17,236 nucleotides of DNA from Candidatus Methanomarinus sp. HR1 (GCA_002926195.1 MZXQ01000009.1:4675-21910); one strand, 5' to 3'; positions 6,609 through 14,675 are shown, counted from the first letter of the stretch. Notes: generated by a model not told the origin, from the sequence alone. Made by a program: numbers and translations.

Positions 6609-7477
6609 GTAGACTGGCCCCGGGGCATAGAGGATGTCCTGGCTGCTGTGATGCTATGGCAGCTAACTTTGTACTGGAAGCTGCAGGTGATGATGTAATA
6701 GTGGTAAGTCCTACAGGATGTCTGGAAGTTATGACCACTCCATATCCTGAATCGGCATGGGAAGTGCCCTGGATACATTCTCTGTTCGAAAATACAGCAT
6801 CTGTAGCTGCAGGGATCGAATCAGCATTAAAAGCACTCGGACGCAAAGGCAATACCAAGATCATAGGTCTCGCCGGTGACGGTGCCACAATGGATATAGG
6901 TACATTGGGACTATCCGGTGCTTTTGAGCGCGGTCATGATATTACTTATGTATGTATAGATAATGAAGCATACATGAATACCGGTGTACAGCGTAGCGGA
7001 GGCACGCCATATGGTGCATCTACTACTACCAGTCCGACAGGGAAAAAGAGTTTTGGCAACCGTACACAAAAAAAGAACATGCCGGCTATTATGGCAGCCC
7101 ATGGCGCACCTTATGTAACCACTACTTCGATCTCATATCCTAAGGACATGATGCGTAAGGTAAAAAAAGCTGTAGATATCGAAGGGCCTTGCTATATCCA
7201 TGCACATGCACCATGTTCTACCGGATGGAGATTTGAATCCGCCAGGACAGTAGAAATAGGTAAACTGGCAGTAGAAACTGCATTGTGGCCGTTGTATGAA
7301 ATGGAATATAGTGAAATAACCGGTGTGAAAAAAATAAAGAACAAAAAGCCAGTGGAAGAATATCTAAAAGCACAGGGAAGGTTCAAACACCTGTTCACCA
7401 GAGAAGGCGGCGAAAAAGAGATCGCTAAAATCCAGGAAATTGCAGACTGGAATGTTAAGCATTACGGATTGGAATAA
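6605..7477 (+). CDS. porB: Pyruvate:ferredoxin oxidoreductase, beta subunit
   Basis: A 290-residue beta subunit carrying the thiamine diphosphate site and the proximal iron-sulfur cluster. Cluster cysteines are visible in GHRGCPGCCDA (C11, C14), SPTGCLEV and HAPCSTGW. The thiamine/magnesium motif runs from GLAGDGATMDIG to CIDNEAYMNTG. The start overlaps the porA stop, so all four subunits are probably read from one message. Length and order match archaeal PorB. A hairpin shortly after the stop (7485-7543) may end the transcript. Confidence 0.94.
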   Translation: MSRLAPGHRGCPGCCDAMAANFVLEAAGDDVIVVSPTGCLEVMTTPYPESAWEVPWIHSLFENTASVAAGIESALKALGRKGNTKIIGLAGDGATMDIGTLGLSGAFERGHDITYVCIDNEAYMNTGVQRSGGTPYGASTTTSPTGKKSFGNRTQKKNMPAIMAAHGAPYVTTTSISYPKDMMRKVKKAVDIEGPCYIHAHAPCSTGWRFESARTVEIGKLAVETALWPLYEMEYSEITGVKKIKNKKPVEEYLKAQGRFKHLFTREGGEKEIAKIQEIADWNVKHYGLE

Positions 7478-7484
7478 AAAGAAA

Positions 7485-7543
7485 GGTAAAAGCCGTTGTT
7501 TATGAACGGGATATGAGGGGATAAATAACACACGACTTTTACC
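7485..7543 (+). terminator. Hairpin after the por operon
   Basis: GGTAAAAGCCGT (7485-7496) pairs with the ACGACTTTTACC arm ending at 7543; the match extends inward imperfectly through TGTTTAT and ATAAATAACA. The loop is G-rich. It starts 8 bases after the porB stop and is followed by AT-rich sequence. A terminator or a 3' stabilising structure is the simplest reading; a small RNA cannot be excluded. Confidence 0.45.
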
Positions 7544-7595
7544 TAATATATGTTATTTAACATTATAGTTTATTAAGTTTTCCTACATATGTATA

Positions 7596-7700
7596 AGCCT
7601 CGGGGGGGATTTGAACCCCCGACCTCGTCCTCTCAGGTGTCCTGCGGTATTGTCCGCAGTCCATTACCAAGGACGCGCTACACCCCTAAGCCACCGAGGC
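7596..7700 (-). tRNA. tRNA-Thr(GGU) with a 33-base intron
   Basis: The acceptor stem is GCCTCGG with CCGAGGC, 7 perfect pairs, and the discriminator is U. The anticodon stem is CGTCC with GGACG, the loop UUGGUA|A has anticodon GGU (bases 7666-7668 on the + strand), the variable loop is AGGTC, and the T arm is GGGGG-TTCAAAT-CCCCC. The D stem has three pairs and the D loop is short. CCA is not encoded. Removing the intron at 37/38 restores a regular 7-base anticodon loop. A TATA-like element lies upstream at 7726-7736. Confidence 0.92.
7632..7664 (-). other. tRNA-Thr intron with bulge-helix-bulge splice sites
   Basis: The intron lies between tRNA positions 37 and 38, the usual archaeal site. 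The 5' bulge UA^A and 3' bulge AG^A flank a 4-position central helix UUGG/CCUG (one U-G, one U-U, two G-C). The intron helix continues as UGGACUGCGG against CCGCAGGACA, with two adjacent G-A mismatches, and closes on the loop ACAATA. The cleavage points fall after the second base of each 3-base bulge, as the archaeal tRNA endonuclease requires. Confidence 0.82.
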
Positions 7701-7725
7701 ATTTGCAAGATAGGGGTTTTTTTCT

Positions 7726-7736
7726 TTAATATAAAT
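7726..7736 (-). promoter_or_regulatory. TATA-like element for tRNA-Thr
   Basis: Read on the minus strand the bases are TTTATATTA with flanks, about 26-36 bases upstream of the tRNA 5' end at 7700. Spacing and sequence fit an archaeal TATA box, so tRNA-Thr probably has its own promoter rather than depending on tRNA-Arg. Confidence 0.5.
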
Positions 7737-7738
7737 AA

Positions 7739-7813
7739 CGGGCCCGGAGGGATTTGAACCCTCGACATTCGGGTTAGAAGCCCGACGCTATATCCTGGCT
7801 AAGCCACGAGCCC
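7739..7813 (-). tRNA. tRNA-Arg(UCU)
   Basis: The acceptor stem is GGGCTCG with CGGGCCC (one U-G pair) and the discriminator is G. The D arm is GCTT...TAGC. The anticodon stem TCGGG/CCCGA closes on loop CTTCTAA, with anticodon UCU at + strand bases 7776-7778, decoding AGA. The variable loop is ATGTC and the T arm is GAGGG-TTCAAAT-CCCTC. There is no intron and CCA is not encoded. Confidence 0.94.
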
Positions 7814-7905
7814 TTATTTTTTTACAAGTAAGCTAAGTGGACTCTCAATAGCGTTCTAACCATAAAAAGTCTTTGGTGTATTCCAGTATGTTTAATAGTT
7901 CTTCT

Positions 7906-8295
7906 CTATTTTGCCTCTAAATAATTAACCTCATCAACCTCAACAATGTAAGGTTTCCCGATAACTGCCTGTTCTATTCTGCGTACTCTGCCAATTCCAC
8001 GCAATTCGAGTTGAAGTCTGGCTGCATAGGTTTCATATTCTTCATATATTTGATCAGTACTCTGGACGAGTCGATGTATAGCGATCTGGCGTCGATTGAT
8101 CCTGGCAATCAAACCAATTGTTCCGGTATTGATGTCACTATAACTGGTCTTTGTTAAAAAAACCAGACTTCCTGTTTCTGCATCATGTATTGTGAAAAAA
8201 TTATGCGGGCTGTGGATCTCAATTGACCTTAGACGGTCATTCTGAAGATCAGTGAGTACCTGTGATGATATTCCTGTTAGCGCCATATATTGCAA
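7906..8295 (-). CDS. DUF473-like archaeal protein
   Basis: A 129-residue protein that I recognise tentatively as DUF473, a family of unknown function known from methanogens. It starts MQYMALTGISSQVL and has the segments HNFFTIHDAETGSLVFLTKTSY, GTIGLIARI and RLQLELRGIGRVRRIE, which suggest a small beta-rich fold. No signal peptide, membrane segment or catalytic motif is visible. The TTG at 8295 is preceded at 10 bases by AAAGGA and gives the family-like N-terminus; ATG 8286 is the alternative, three residues in, and lies too far from the ribosome site. The ribosome site overlaps the stop region of the PAC2 gene 14 bases upstream, so the two are very likely in one operon. Function cannot be assigned. 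Confidence 0.75.
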   Translation of the reverse strand: MQYMALTGISSQVLTDLQNDRLRSIEIHSPHNFFTIHDAETGSLVFLTKTSYSDINTGTIGLIARINRRQIAIHRLVQSTDQIYEEYETYAARLQLELRGIGRVRRIEQAVIGKPYIVEVDEVNYLEAK

Positions 8296-8309
8296 TTATA
8301 ACACATCCT

Positions 8310-9062
8310 TTATCCATACATTGGAAACTCTCGTTTGGGCTGGTCACTCACTTCTGAACTCTTCACCTGTTCAGCAAGTTTTTGCAGTTCCATTTCAATC
8401 TGTTCAGCCTGATCCATCAGATTATCAGTATTAATAGATAATTTAAAAATTTTATTTAACACTTGGATCACCGAAGCAGCTGCTTTTGGGTCAGGGTTCG
8501 GACTGTGTGTTTCACCCAACAGGCTAATTCCAGGGATATTCCGCATATAACATTCTGCCATAATACTTCCGGAAATCCCACTGATAGTACCTACCTGGAA
8601 TACTTCTACATCATCTTTGATTCTTGAAAGCATTATATCATCAGTAGCTGCTCCGAATACCTTATTATCGGATGACATAGTGGCTATGCCGGCAATTGAG
8701 ATTATTTCCTTTACATTTACGGATTGCGCCCAGTCCATCAGTACCTTACTGACCTCATATGAGATTGTCGGATGTATGGGTATGTCCGAGATGATTGTCA
8801 ATAGATTATTCTTCTTGCTTTCATAGATACGCACAGGCATATTGATAATACCATTAAATAGTACTGCAATAGGCGGGAAATACTTTGATTCCACACTTCC
8901 TACATATTCCATTTCAAGTTCATCGATTAAATGCTGGGATGCAATATTTCCTACCAGTCCTATTCCTGGAAAACCTTCTACAATTATTGGATCTGTCAAA
9001 GAGATAGGCTTAGTAACTACTTTAACATTATCTCCATTTTGTGATTGTATTTTTGAAACCAT
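8310..9062 (-). CDS. PAC2-family proteasome assembly chaperone-like protein
   Basis: A 250-residue protein of the PAC2 family. The diagnostic N-terminal segment is PIIVEGFPGIGLVGNIASQHLIDEL (about 25-49), followed by VKEIISIAGIAT and ISGSIMAECYMRNIPGISLLGETH. The last 45 residues are a charged, probably helical tail (NLMDQAEQIEMELQKLAEQV). Archaeal members are proposed to help assemble or cap the 20S proteasome (PbaA/PbaB types), though many have no tested role. AAGGTGA lies 7 bases before ATG 9062. It is first in a pair with the DUF473-like gene and follows the sugar genes after a 58-base gap. Confidence 0.85.
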   Translation of the reverse strand: MVSKIQSQNGDNVKVVTKPISLTDPIIVEGFPGIGLVGNIASQHLIDELEMEYVGSVESKYFPPIAVLFNGIINMPVRIYESKKNNLLTIISDIPIHPTISYEVSKVLMDWAQSVNVKEIISIAGIATMSSDNKVFGAATDDIMLSRIKDDVEVFQVGTISGISGSIMAECYMRNIPGISLLGETHSPNPDPKAAASVIQVLNKIFKLSINTDNLMDQAEQIEMELQKLAEQVKSSEVSDQPKREFPMYG

Positions 9063-9120
9063 CTATTTCACCTTATTATTTGTTATGAATTTCTTGTAGA
9101 TAAGTACATCGTTAGTTAAT

Positions 9121-10404
9121 TTACCAGCACAGACCTATATATTCTATCTCTTTACAGTGAATAACATTTCGTCCATCGATCACCAGCGGTCTGTGCATAA
9201 CCTTAAATTCACTACAAAGATCTTTAAATTCCTCCCATTCAGTCATTATCAGGCAGGCATCTGTATTTTCAAGAGCCTGTACAGTGCTGCTGTAATATGC
9301 AATATCCTCAAAGATATTTCGCATATTATCACAAGCCATGGGATCATATGCGGATACAATAGCACCTTTATCTATTAATGTCTTGATCACAGGGATCGAT
9401 CTCGATTCTCTGATATCATCAGTATCATTCTTAAAGGCCAGACCCAGTACACTGATCTTTTTGCCTTTTAGAGATCCGATTTTGGATTCCAGCATATCGA
9501 TCATCAATAAAGGCTGTTTTTCATTGATCTCAATAACAGATTCAAGTAGTCCCGGTTTATACTCTAATTCCTTTGCTTTTCCTATAATAGCTTTTACGTC
9601 TTTAGGAAAACATGAACCTCCAAACCCTGCACCTGAGTTTAGAAATTGTGATGAGATCCTGATATCCTTGCCCACGGCTTCCATTACCTGATAAGTGTCA
9701 ATATCCATTTTTTTACAGATATTACCTATTTCATTGGCAAAGGATATTTTAGTAGCTAAAAAGGCATTATTGACATATTTTATCATTTCCGCAGTCCTGG
9801 GGTTTGTATGAGTGATCTCACGATCAAGACGGCTGTAAAGGGAACAAACCAGATCGTCTGAACGTTGATCGACAGCACCCACAACAATCTTATCAGGATG
9901 ATTAAAATCATAAACGGCTTTTCCTTCCCTTAAAAACTCGGGGTTCATAGCTGCACCAAAATCGACGCCCACCTGTTTGCCAGAGGCTTTTTCGATTATG
10001 GGGATCACTATATTTTCGGTAGTTTCAGGTACTACAGTACTTTTTACTACAACTACATGGTAATTTTTCTTTAATGAAATAGCTTCACCTAAGCTTTTAC
10101 TGGCTGCTTTTATTATAGACAGATCAATATTGCCCTGGGCATCCGATGGTGTCCCTACACATATGAATGATATATCCGTACTGGCCACGGCTTCATTATA
10201 ATTTGAAGTTGCTTTGATCTTCTTACCTGCATGTTTTTTTAGGAGTTTTTCAAGTCCTTCCTCATAGATAGGAGGTTCTCCCCTGTTTATCATATCTACT
10301 TTCTTTGCATCAATGTCTATGCAGACCACATTATGACCTAGATCTGCAAAACAGGCTGCTGAAACTGTACCTACATATCCTGAACCAACTACAGACACGT
10401 TCAA
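9121..10404 (-). CDS. UDP-glucose 6-dehydrogenase-like UDP-sugar dehydrogenase
   Basis: A 427-residue NAD-dependent UDP-sugar dehydrogenase that oxidises the sugar C6 to a carboxylate. The Rossmann motif GSGYVGTVSAACFA is at the N-terminus. Other marks are CVGTPSD, VVKSTVVPETTE, NPEFLREGKAVYDF, and the catalytic cysteine in GAGFGGSCFPKD (C265 in this numbering). The GGSCFPKD form favours UDP-glucose, but UDP-N-acetyl-sugar enzymes are related and the substrate is not settled. The frame is open to ATG 10419, which lacks a ribosome site. TTG 10404 has GGAG 8 bases upstream and gives MNVSVVGSGYVG, the standard family start, so I prefer it. It begins just after the stop of the nucleotidylyltransferase gene, indicating one operon for nucleotide-sugar supply. 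Confidence 0.92.
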   Translation of the reverse strand: MNVSVVGSGYVGTVSAACFADLGHNVVCIDIDAKKVDMINRGEPPIYEEGLEKLLKKHAGKKIKATSNYNEAVASTDISFICVGTPSDAQGNIDLSIIKAASKSLGEAISLKKNYHVVVVKSTVVPETTENIVIPIIEKASGKQVGVDFGAAMNPEFLREGKAVYDFNHPDKIVVGAVDQRSDDLVCSLYSRLDREITHTNPRTAEMIKYVNNAFLATKISFANEIGNICKKMDIDTYQVMEAVGKDIRISSQFLNSGAGFGGSCFPKDVKAIIGKAKELEYKPGLLESVIEINEKQPLLMIDMLESKIGSLKGKKISVLGLAFKNDTDDIRESRSIPVIKTLIDKGAIVSAYDPMACDNMRNIFEDIAYYSSTVQALENTDACLIMTEWEEFKDLCSEFKVMHRPLVIDGRNVIHCKEIEYIGLCW

Positions 10405-10405
10405 T

Positions 10406-11614
10406 TTACCATCTCCCATAATTATATCGTATAAACTCGCCAGGCATAATATTGCTGTCAGGTTCTATAATAGTACCTACATTAAGTATAGAGTTGATAC
10501 CTGTATGCACATTGTCCCCCATGATCGTTCCAAGCTTTCTACATCCGGAATCCATTATTACACCATTGATCTTTACTTTTATATTAGCTCCGTCATGCCT
10601 TAAGTTAGCAACTTTTGTTCCTGCACCAAAATTACAGTTAGTACCTATGATACTGTCACCAACATAAGATAAATGACCTACATGTGTGTTGTCCATAATA
10701 ATAGAGTTTTTGATTTCAACGGCATTGCCTATACGAACTTCCCTGCCAATACTGGTATATGGGCGGATATAACAGTTCGGTCCGATATCACTCTTAGAAC
10801 CTATGATAACCGGTCCTTCAATATATGCACCACTTCTGATCCTGGCACCCTTTTCTACAACCACAGGGCCCAGTATATGGACACCCCCCTCAACTTCACC
10901 CTTAATATCTTCAGTAATAGTTGTTAAGAATTCCGTATTTGCATCCAGTAAATCCCAGGGCCTGCCTATATCCAGCCACTTTTCTTTGATAATCCGGTAG
11001 CCCACATTGATTTTACTATTAATCATTTCCAGGATAGTCTGCGTGATCTCATATTCATTCCTGGATGATAAAGAGGTTTTCTTGATATATTCAAATACTT
11101 CAGGTCCGAATATATAGATACCTGCATTAGCCAGATTGGTAGGCGGTATTTCGGGTTTTTCATGTACATGGGTCACATGTCCATTATTTACTTCAAGCAC
11201 TCCGAATGCCCGGGGATTATCTACTTCATGTGCAGTCATGACTACAGGTTCGTTATACGAGCGTAGTGTCCTGATCTGGGCAGATGTGATCATAACATCC
11301 CCGTTCAGTACCAGGAACCTCTTATTAATTAAAGGCTCAGCCACACCGATCGCATTAGCTGTGCCAAGTCGCTCTTTCTGGACTACATACTCCATATTAA
11401 CACCAAAAGCCCTACCGTCTTTGAAATAATCTATTATAGTATCACTATGATAACCAATTACAAGGACAATATCTGTTATGTCTGCACCTTTAACCTGTTC
11501 GATAACATGCTGCAGGATCGGGCAATTACCAACAGGGAGCATTACTTTCGGTCGGTTTTTTGTGAGCGGACGCATGCGTGTTCCTTCTCCGGCTGCAAGT
11601 ATGACGGCTTTCAT
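10406..11614 (-). CDS. Bifunctional sugar-1-phosphate nucleotidylyltransferase/acetyltransferase (archaeal GlmU-like)
   Basis: A 402-residue two-domain enzyme. Residues 1-230 are a nucleotidyltransferase: LAAGEGTRMRPLT at 6-18, RPKVMLPVGN at 21-30, LGTANAIG at 83-90, LNGD at 103-106, and EKWLDIGRPWDLL near 220. Residues from about 245 form a left-handed beta-helix of hexapeptide repeats (VVVEKGARIRSGAYIEGPVI, then VGDSIIGTNCNFGAGTKVAN), as in acetyltransferases. Together this fits the archaeal enzymes that make UDP-GlcNAc from glucosamine-1-phosphate, although glucose-1-phosphate thymidylyl- or uridylyltransferase activity is also possible. The ATG at 11614 starts directly at MKAVILAAG. A divergent 178-base gap separates it from the flippase gene. 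The dehydrogenase follows at once, so its product probably feeds surface-glycan synthesis. Confidence 0.9.
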   Translation of the reverse strand: MKAVILAAGEGTRMRPLTKNRPKVMLPVGNCPILQHVIEQVKGADITDIVLVIGYHSDTIIDYFKDGRAFGVNMEYVVQKERLGTANAIGVAEPLINKRFLVLNGDVMITSAQIRTLRSYNEPVVMTAHEVDNPRAFGVLEVNNGHVTHVHEKPEIPPTNLANAGIYIFGPEVFEYIKKTSLSSRNEYEITQTILEMINSKINVGYRIIKEKWLDIGRPWDLLDANTEFLTTITEDIKGEVEGGVHILGPVVVEKGARIRSGAYIEGPVIIGSKSDIGPNCYIRPYTSIGREVRIGNAVEIKNSIIMDNTHVGHLSYVGDSIIGTNCNFGAGTKVANLRHDGANIKVKINGVIMDSGCRKLGTIMGDNVHTGINSILNVGTIIEPDSNIMPGEFIRYNYGRW

Positions 11615-11792
11615 GCGGTTTATATTAGACTTAATATGCTATAAGACTTGACCTGTTCTTAAGATTGTTAAAGGTGGGATACGGCAGGGTTTTTGGGTTT
11701 AGCAATTGTTAAATACGAACATTGGCATATAGCAGTTAACAGGAGTGGTTTTGTTCTGGTATGTTTTGTAAAAAATTTTTTGAATAAGTAAA
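11615..11792. promoter_or_regulatory. Divergent intergenic region
   Basis: The gap separates the sugar-nucleotide operon (-) from the flippase gene (+). It is AT-rich, with TATA-like CTAATATAAACC and TATAGCATATTAAG on the minus strand and an AAAAAATTTTTTG stretch just before the flippase ATG. A TTTTGTTCT, the tail of the repeat family, occurs near 11749 without the rest of the element. No gene is visible. Confidence 0.35.
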
Positions 11793-13295
11793 ATGAATAA
11801 TATTAAGAGAATAGCTAAGAACATTGGCGTGTCCGGATTTTCACAGATCATTATTTCATTATTGGGTTTTGTAATATTAATTTATATAGCCCGGTACTTT
11901 GGTGAGGCAGGATTTGGTAAATATAGTTTTGCAGTATCAATTACAGCTTTATTAGCCATATTCACTAATCCTGGAATTGATAACTTAATAATAAGGGAGA
12001 TTTCAAGAAATAAAAAAATTGCAAATGAATATATCACAAACGCTATTATAATTAAAATTCCATTGTGTTTTCTTGCTTTTTTTATAATTGTCCTGACAAT
12101 TAATCTGATGGATTACCCTCAAGATATAAAATTAATAGTATATCTTTTTGGAATTTATATGATATTAAGCTCATTTACTTATTTGTTTTTCTCAATATTC
12201 CAGGCATTTGAAAAAATGGAATATACAGCTGCAGTGATGATAATTGAAAAGATAATACTGACATTACTAATCATTTTTTTTCTCACTCAGGGATATGGTT
12301 TGGTAGTACTTGCGAATATCTACATAATTGCAGGATTTATTTGTTTTGTATTGAGTATTTTTATTGTTTATAAGAAAATCCTTACGTTGGTAGGATCTAC
12401 TTATAATACATCATCATACAATGAATATTATACAAAATCAGCAATGTTTAGAAGAGCCATTAATTCATCACTATGCAAAACTCTTTTTATCGGATCGATA
12501 CCATTTGTGTTTAATAATTTTTTTGGTATAATTTTTTTTCATATAGATACTATTATGCTCTCGGTCTTAATGGATGATATTGCAGTTGGTGTATATAATG
12601 CTGCATATACTCCGCTGCTTGCAATAACCGGTATTATTTCTTATATGGTTGCATCTGCTTTATATCCTGTAATGTCGCGACAGTTTATATCTTCAAAAAA
12701 TTCGTTAATAAAGTATACTGTGTTATCATCAAAATATATAGCAATAATCGGATTGCCGATTGCTGTAGGATGTTTTTTGCTTGCTGATAGATTTATTACA
12801 TTATTCTATGTAGATCAATTTTCCGATTCTATTGTGGTATTTCAGATCCTGGCATTGTTTATCCCCTTGAGACTTATAAGCATTATAACCGGAACTCTGT
12901 TGACCTCAATAGATAAGCAGAACATGCGCACAATTAGTGTAGGTCTGAGTGCTCTGGTCAATATTATACTTAATATCGGATTGATATACTATCTGGGTTT
13001 TATTGGTGCCAGTATTGCAACTGTTCTATCTGAAATATTTTTATATTTTGTTTTTATTTATTTCATTCATAGATATTATGTGAAATTAGAACTTTATAGA
13101 CACTTTATCAAGCCTATGGCCGCTTCTTTGATTATGGGCGGATTTATATTATTATTTATACGGGTGAATTTATTTTCACTCGTTATACTGGCAGGTTTGG
13201 TATATTTTATTATACTATTGTTAATAAATACGTTTACGCGGGAAGACAGGGATATATTCAGGCAGGTTATAGGGAAGGGGGAAAATAATGGGTAA
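11793..13295 (+). CDS. Wzx-like polysaccharide/lipid-linked oligosaccharide flippase
   Basis: A 500-residue, highly hydrophobic protein of the polysaccharide transporter (Wzx/RfbX, MATE-like) superfamily, with about 12-14 membrane helices by eye. The family N-terminus is present: IAKNIGVSGFSQIIISLLGFVILIYIARYFGEAGFGKYSFAVSI. Other marks are IDTIMLSVLMDDIAVGVYNAAYTP and the late LGFIGASIATVLSEIF. Such proteins move undecaprenyl- or dolichyl-linked glycans across the membrane. The ATG at 11793 has no clear ribosome site. It converges on the glycosyltransferase gene with a 33-base gap. The gene is notably AT-rich: 11 of 60 bases are G or C in 12001-12060, against 28 of 60 in 15841-15900 of the reductase gene, which suggests recent arrival or relaxed codon use. 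Confidence 0.87.
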   Translation: MNNIKRIAKNIGVSGFSQIIISLLGFVILIYIARYFGEAGFGKYSFAVSITALLAIFTNPGIDNLIIREISRNKKIANEYITNAIIIKIPLCFLAFFIIVLTINLMDYPQDIKLIVYLFGIYMILSSFTYLFFSIFQAFEKMEYTAAVMIIEKIILTLLIIFFLTQGYGLVVLANIYIIAGFICFVLSIFIVYKKILTLVGSTYNTSSYNEYYTKSAMFRRAINSSLCKTLFIGSIPFVFNNFFGIIFFHIDTIMLSVLMDDIAVGVYNAAYTPLLAITGIISYMVASALYPVMSRQFISSKNSLIKYTVLSSKYIAIIGLPIAVGCFLLADRFITLFYVDQFSDSIVVFQILALFIPLRLISIITGTLLTSIDKQNMRTISVGLSALVNIILNIGLIYYLGFIGASIATVLSEIFLYFVFIYFIHRYYVKLELYRHFIKPMAASLIMGGFILLFIRVNLFSLVILAGLVYFIILLLINTFTREDRDIFRQVIGKGENNG

Positions 13296-13328
13296 TAACA
13301 TGAGGGAATTCGTATTTCCATTCTATTA

Positions 13329-14513
13329 TCATACTCTTGTTGATTCTGCCTTATCCCATAATACTGTATATCTTTTAAGAATAAGATCTTTCCACGCCAG
13401 AATGATCAGATATTCATTTAACAGAACGTAATAAGCTATTTTAAATATCGATGATATTGATAATGAGAATGCTGGTGTATTTTTGATTATTTTTGAATTT
13501 AAAAAAATCAAAAGAAAAAATACACAACAAAAAACAGCTAACGTAAAAACAATATGCAAGATTATAATCTTCACATTCCATACAAGTATATATAAAATTG
13601 GAATTGCAAGAAGAATAAAGGGAGAGAATATGGGGAGGATCCTATGTGATGGAAAAATAAATAAACTGTAAATATCATGTGGAGGTATGAAGTAACTTAA
13701 ATGCTTAATGATACACAGTATGGTTCCAATACTGGTTCTTTTTCTTTGTTTAATTTGATCCCGGACGGTAATAGCAGACGGTTCATAGACCACTGCATTT
13801 GGCTCATATTCTACCTTATAACCGGATCTGTTGATCTGTAATGTAATGTCAAGATCTTCAGATAACATCGAAGTATCTATACAAACCAGGTCTTTCCTCC
13901 AGGCATTAATCTCACCATGAAAAGTAATTGCAGAGCTAATAAGAGCTTCTCCCTTACGCATAATATATTCCAGTTGCCAGTAGAAAGATTCAGAAAAAGT
14001 AAGCGAATGTTCCGGATTTGCCACACAGTACCTTCCACCCACAGCACCGATTTTCGGATCTTTAAAATGTGGCATTATTTCCTTTAATACCTCCTTAATA
14101 AAAACAGAGTTGGCATCTGTTACCAATAGTATATCACCGTTTGAATGATCCTTTCCAAGATTGATCGCTGATGCTTTTCCTCTTCTGTTCTTCTGGGTTA
14201 ATAATTTTAGCTCTGGTTCATTTTGTCCTTTTTTTTTAATCAAATTTATCATAATCTGTGAAGTGCAATCTGTGGAGCCTGAGTCTATCACTATGATCTC
14301 ATACTGTTCTTTGGGATAATCAAGATCATATAGATTTTTTATTCTCGTCTCTATGAATTTCTCTTCATTATATGTCGGGACGATAATTGAGACAAAAGGA
14401 TTAAAATTTTGGTCTTTTTTTGTATGTGTTCGCAATGGTAATGCTACAATGGTCATTAGTAATGGATAACCACCAAACTGCCAGATGAGTAAGAATGAAC
14501 AAATAAATAACAA
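13329..14513 (-). CDS. Membrane family-2 glycosyltransferase
   Basis: A 394-residue processive-type GT2 enzyme. There is an N-terminal membrane segment (1-27) with the GGYPLL motif common in this group. The catalytic domain at about 40-265 shows VSIIVPTYNEE (41-51), IDSGSTD (76-82), the DxD-like TDAN (132-135), the SED motif at 218-220 and QRKR (256-259) at the QxxRW position. Three C-terminal membrane stretches lie after residue 280. The closest look-alikes make poly-N-acetylglucosamine, hyaluronan or cellulose-like chains; the sugar is not readable. The start used is TTG 14513, without a good ribosome site nearby. The frame stays open and hydrophobic upstream (INTISIIII), and an ATG one base out of frame at 14544 suggests the true N-terminus is disturbed. 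It is AT-rich like the flippase gene opposite. Confidence 0.85.
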   Translation of the reverse strand: MLFICSFLLIWQFGGYPLLMTIVALPLRTHTKKDQNFNPFVSIIVPTYNEEKFIETRIKNLYDLDYPKEQYEIIVIDSGSTDCTSQIMINLIKKKGQNEPELKLLTQKNRRGKASAINLGKDHSNGDILLVTDANSVFIKEVLKEIMPHFKDPKIGAVGGRYCVANPEHSLTFSESFYWQLEYIMRKGEALISSAITFHGEINAWRKDLVCIDTSMLSEDLDITLQINRSGYKVEYEPNAVVYEPSAITVRDQIKQRKRTSIGTILCIIKHLSYFIPPHDIYSLFIFPSHRILPIFSPFILLAIPILYILVWNVKIIILHIVFTLAVFCCVFFLLIFLNSKIIKNTPAFSLSISSIFKIAYYVLLNEYLIILAWKDLILKRYTVLWDKAESTRV

Positions 14514-14570
14514 TATGATTATAATTGATATCGTATTAATCCATCCTTTTTTTTATTTATAAAATAGCTA

Positions 14571-14581
14571 TCCACCTCCTT
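14571..14581 (-). promoter_or_regulatory. Orphan Shine-Dalgarno sequence upstream of the glycosyltransferase gene
   Basis: Read on the minus strand this is AAGGAGGTGGA, nearly a full complement of the 16S rRNA 3' end, yet no ATG or TTG stands at a normal distance. The only nearby starts are a GTG inside the site itself (a 17-codon frame) and ATG 14544, which is stopped after two codons. The annotated TTG is about 60 bases away. It may mark a leader peptide or the remains of an older start. Confidence 0.45.
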
Positions 14582-14644
14582 TATAAAGTAATTACTTATA
14601 TATATTTCGTCATTGATTTATTATTATTATTATTAAATTCAAAT

Positions 14645-14671
14645 TATCCACTTCAAAAAGTATGGTATTTT
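14645..14671. repeat. Repeat module matching 731-757
   Basis: This 27-base segment, beginning TATCCACTTC, matches the reverse complement of 731-757 at 25 positions and runs into the TTTTGTTCT tail shared by the hairpin family. It abuts copy B. Confidence 0.6.
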
Positions 14672-14675
14672 GTTC

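Noticed and set aside
7596..7700. Reading the tRNA as tRNA-Pro (anticodon UGG) by shifting the anticodon stem one base
   Set aside because: The shifted loop would lack U33, and the splice motif then loses its two 3-base bulges; the Thr reading satisfies both.
13483..13671. A 62-codon + strand frame within the glycosyltransferase region
   Set aside because: It is lysine-rich antisense of the C-terminal membrane segments of the glycosyltransferase gene, without a ribosome site.
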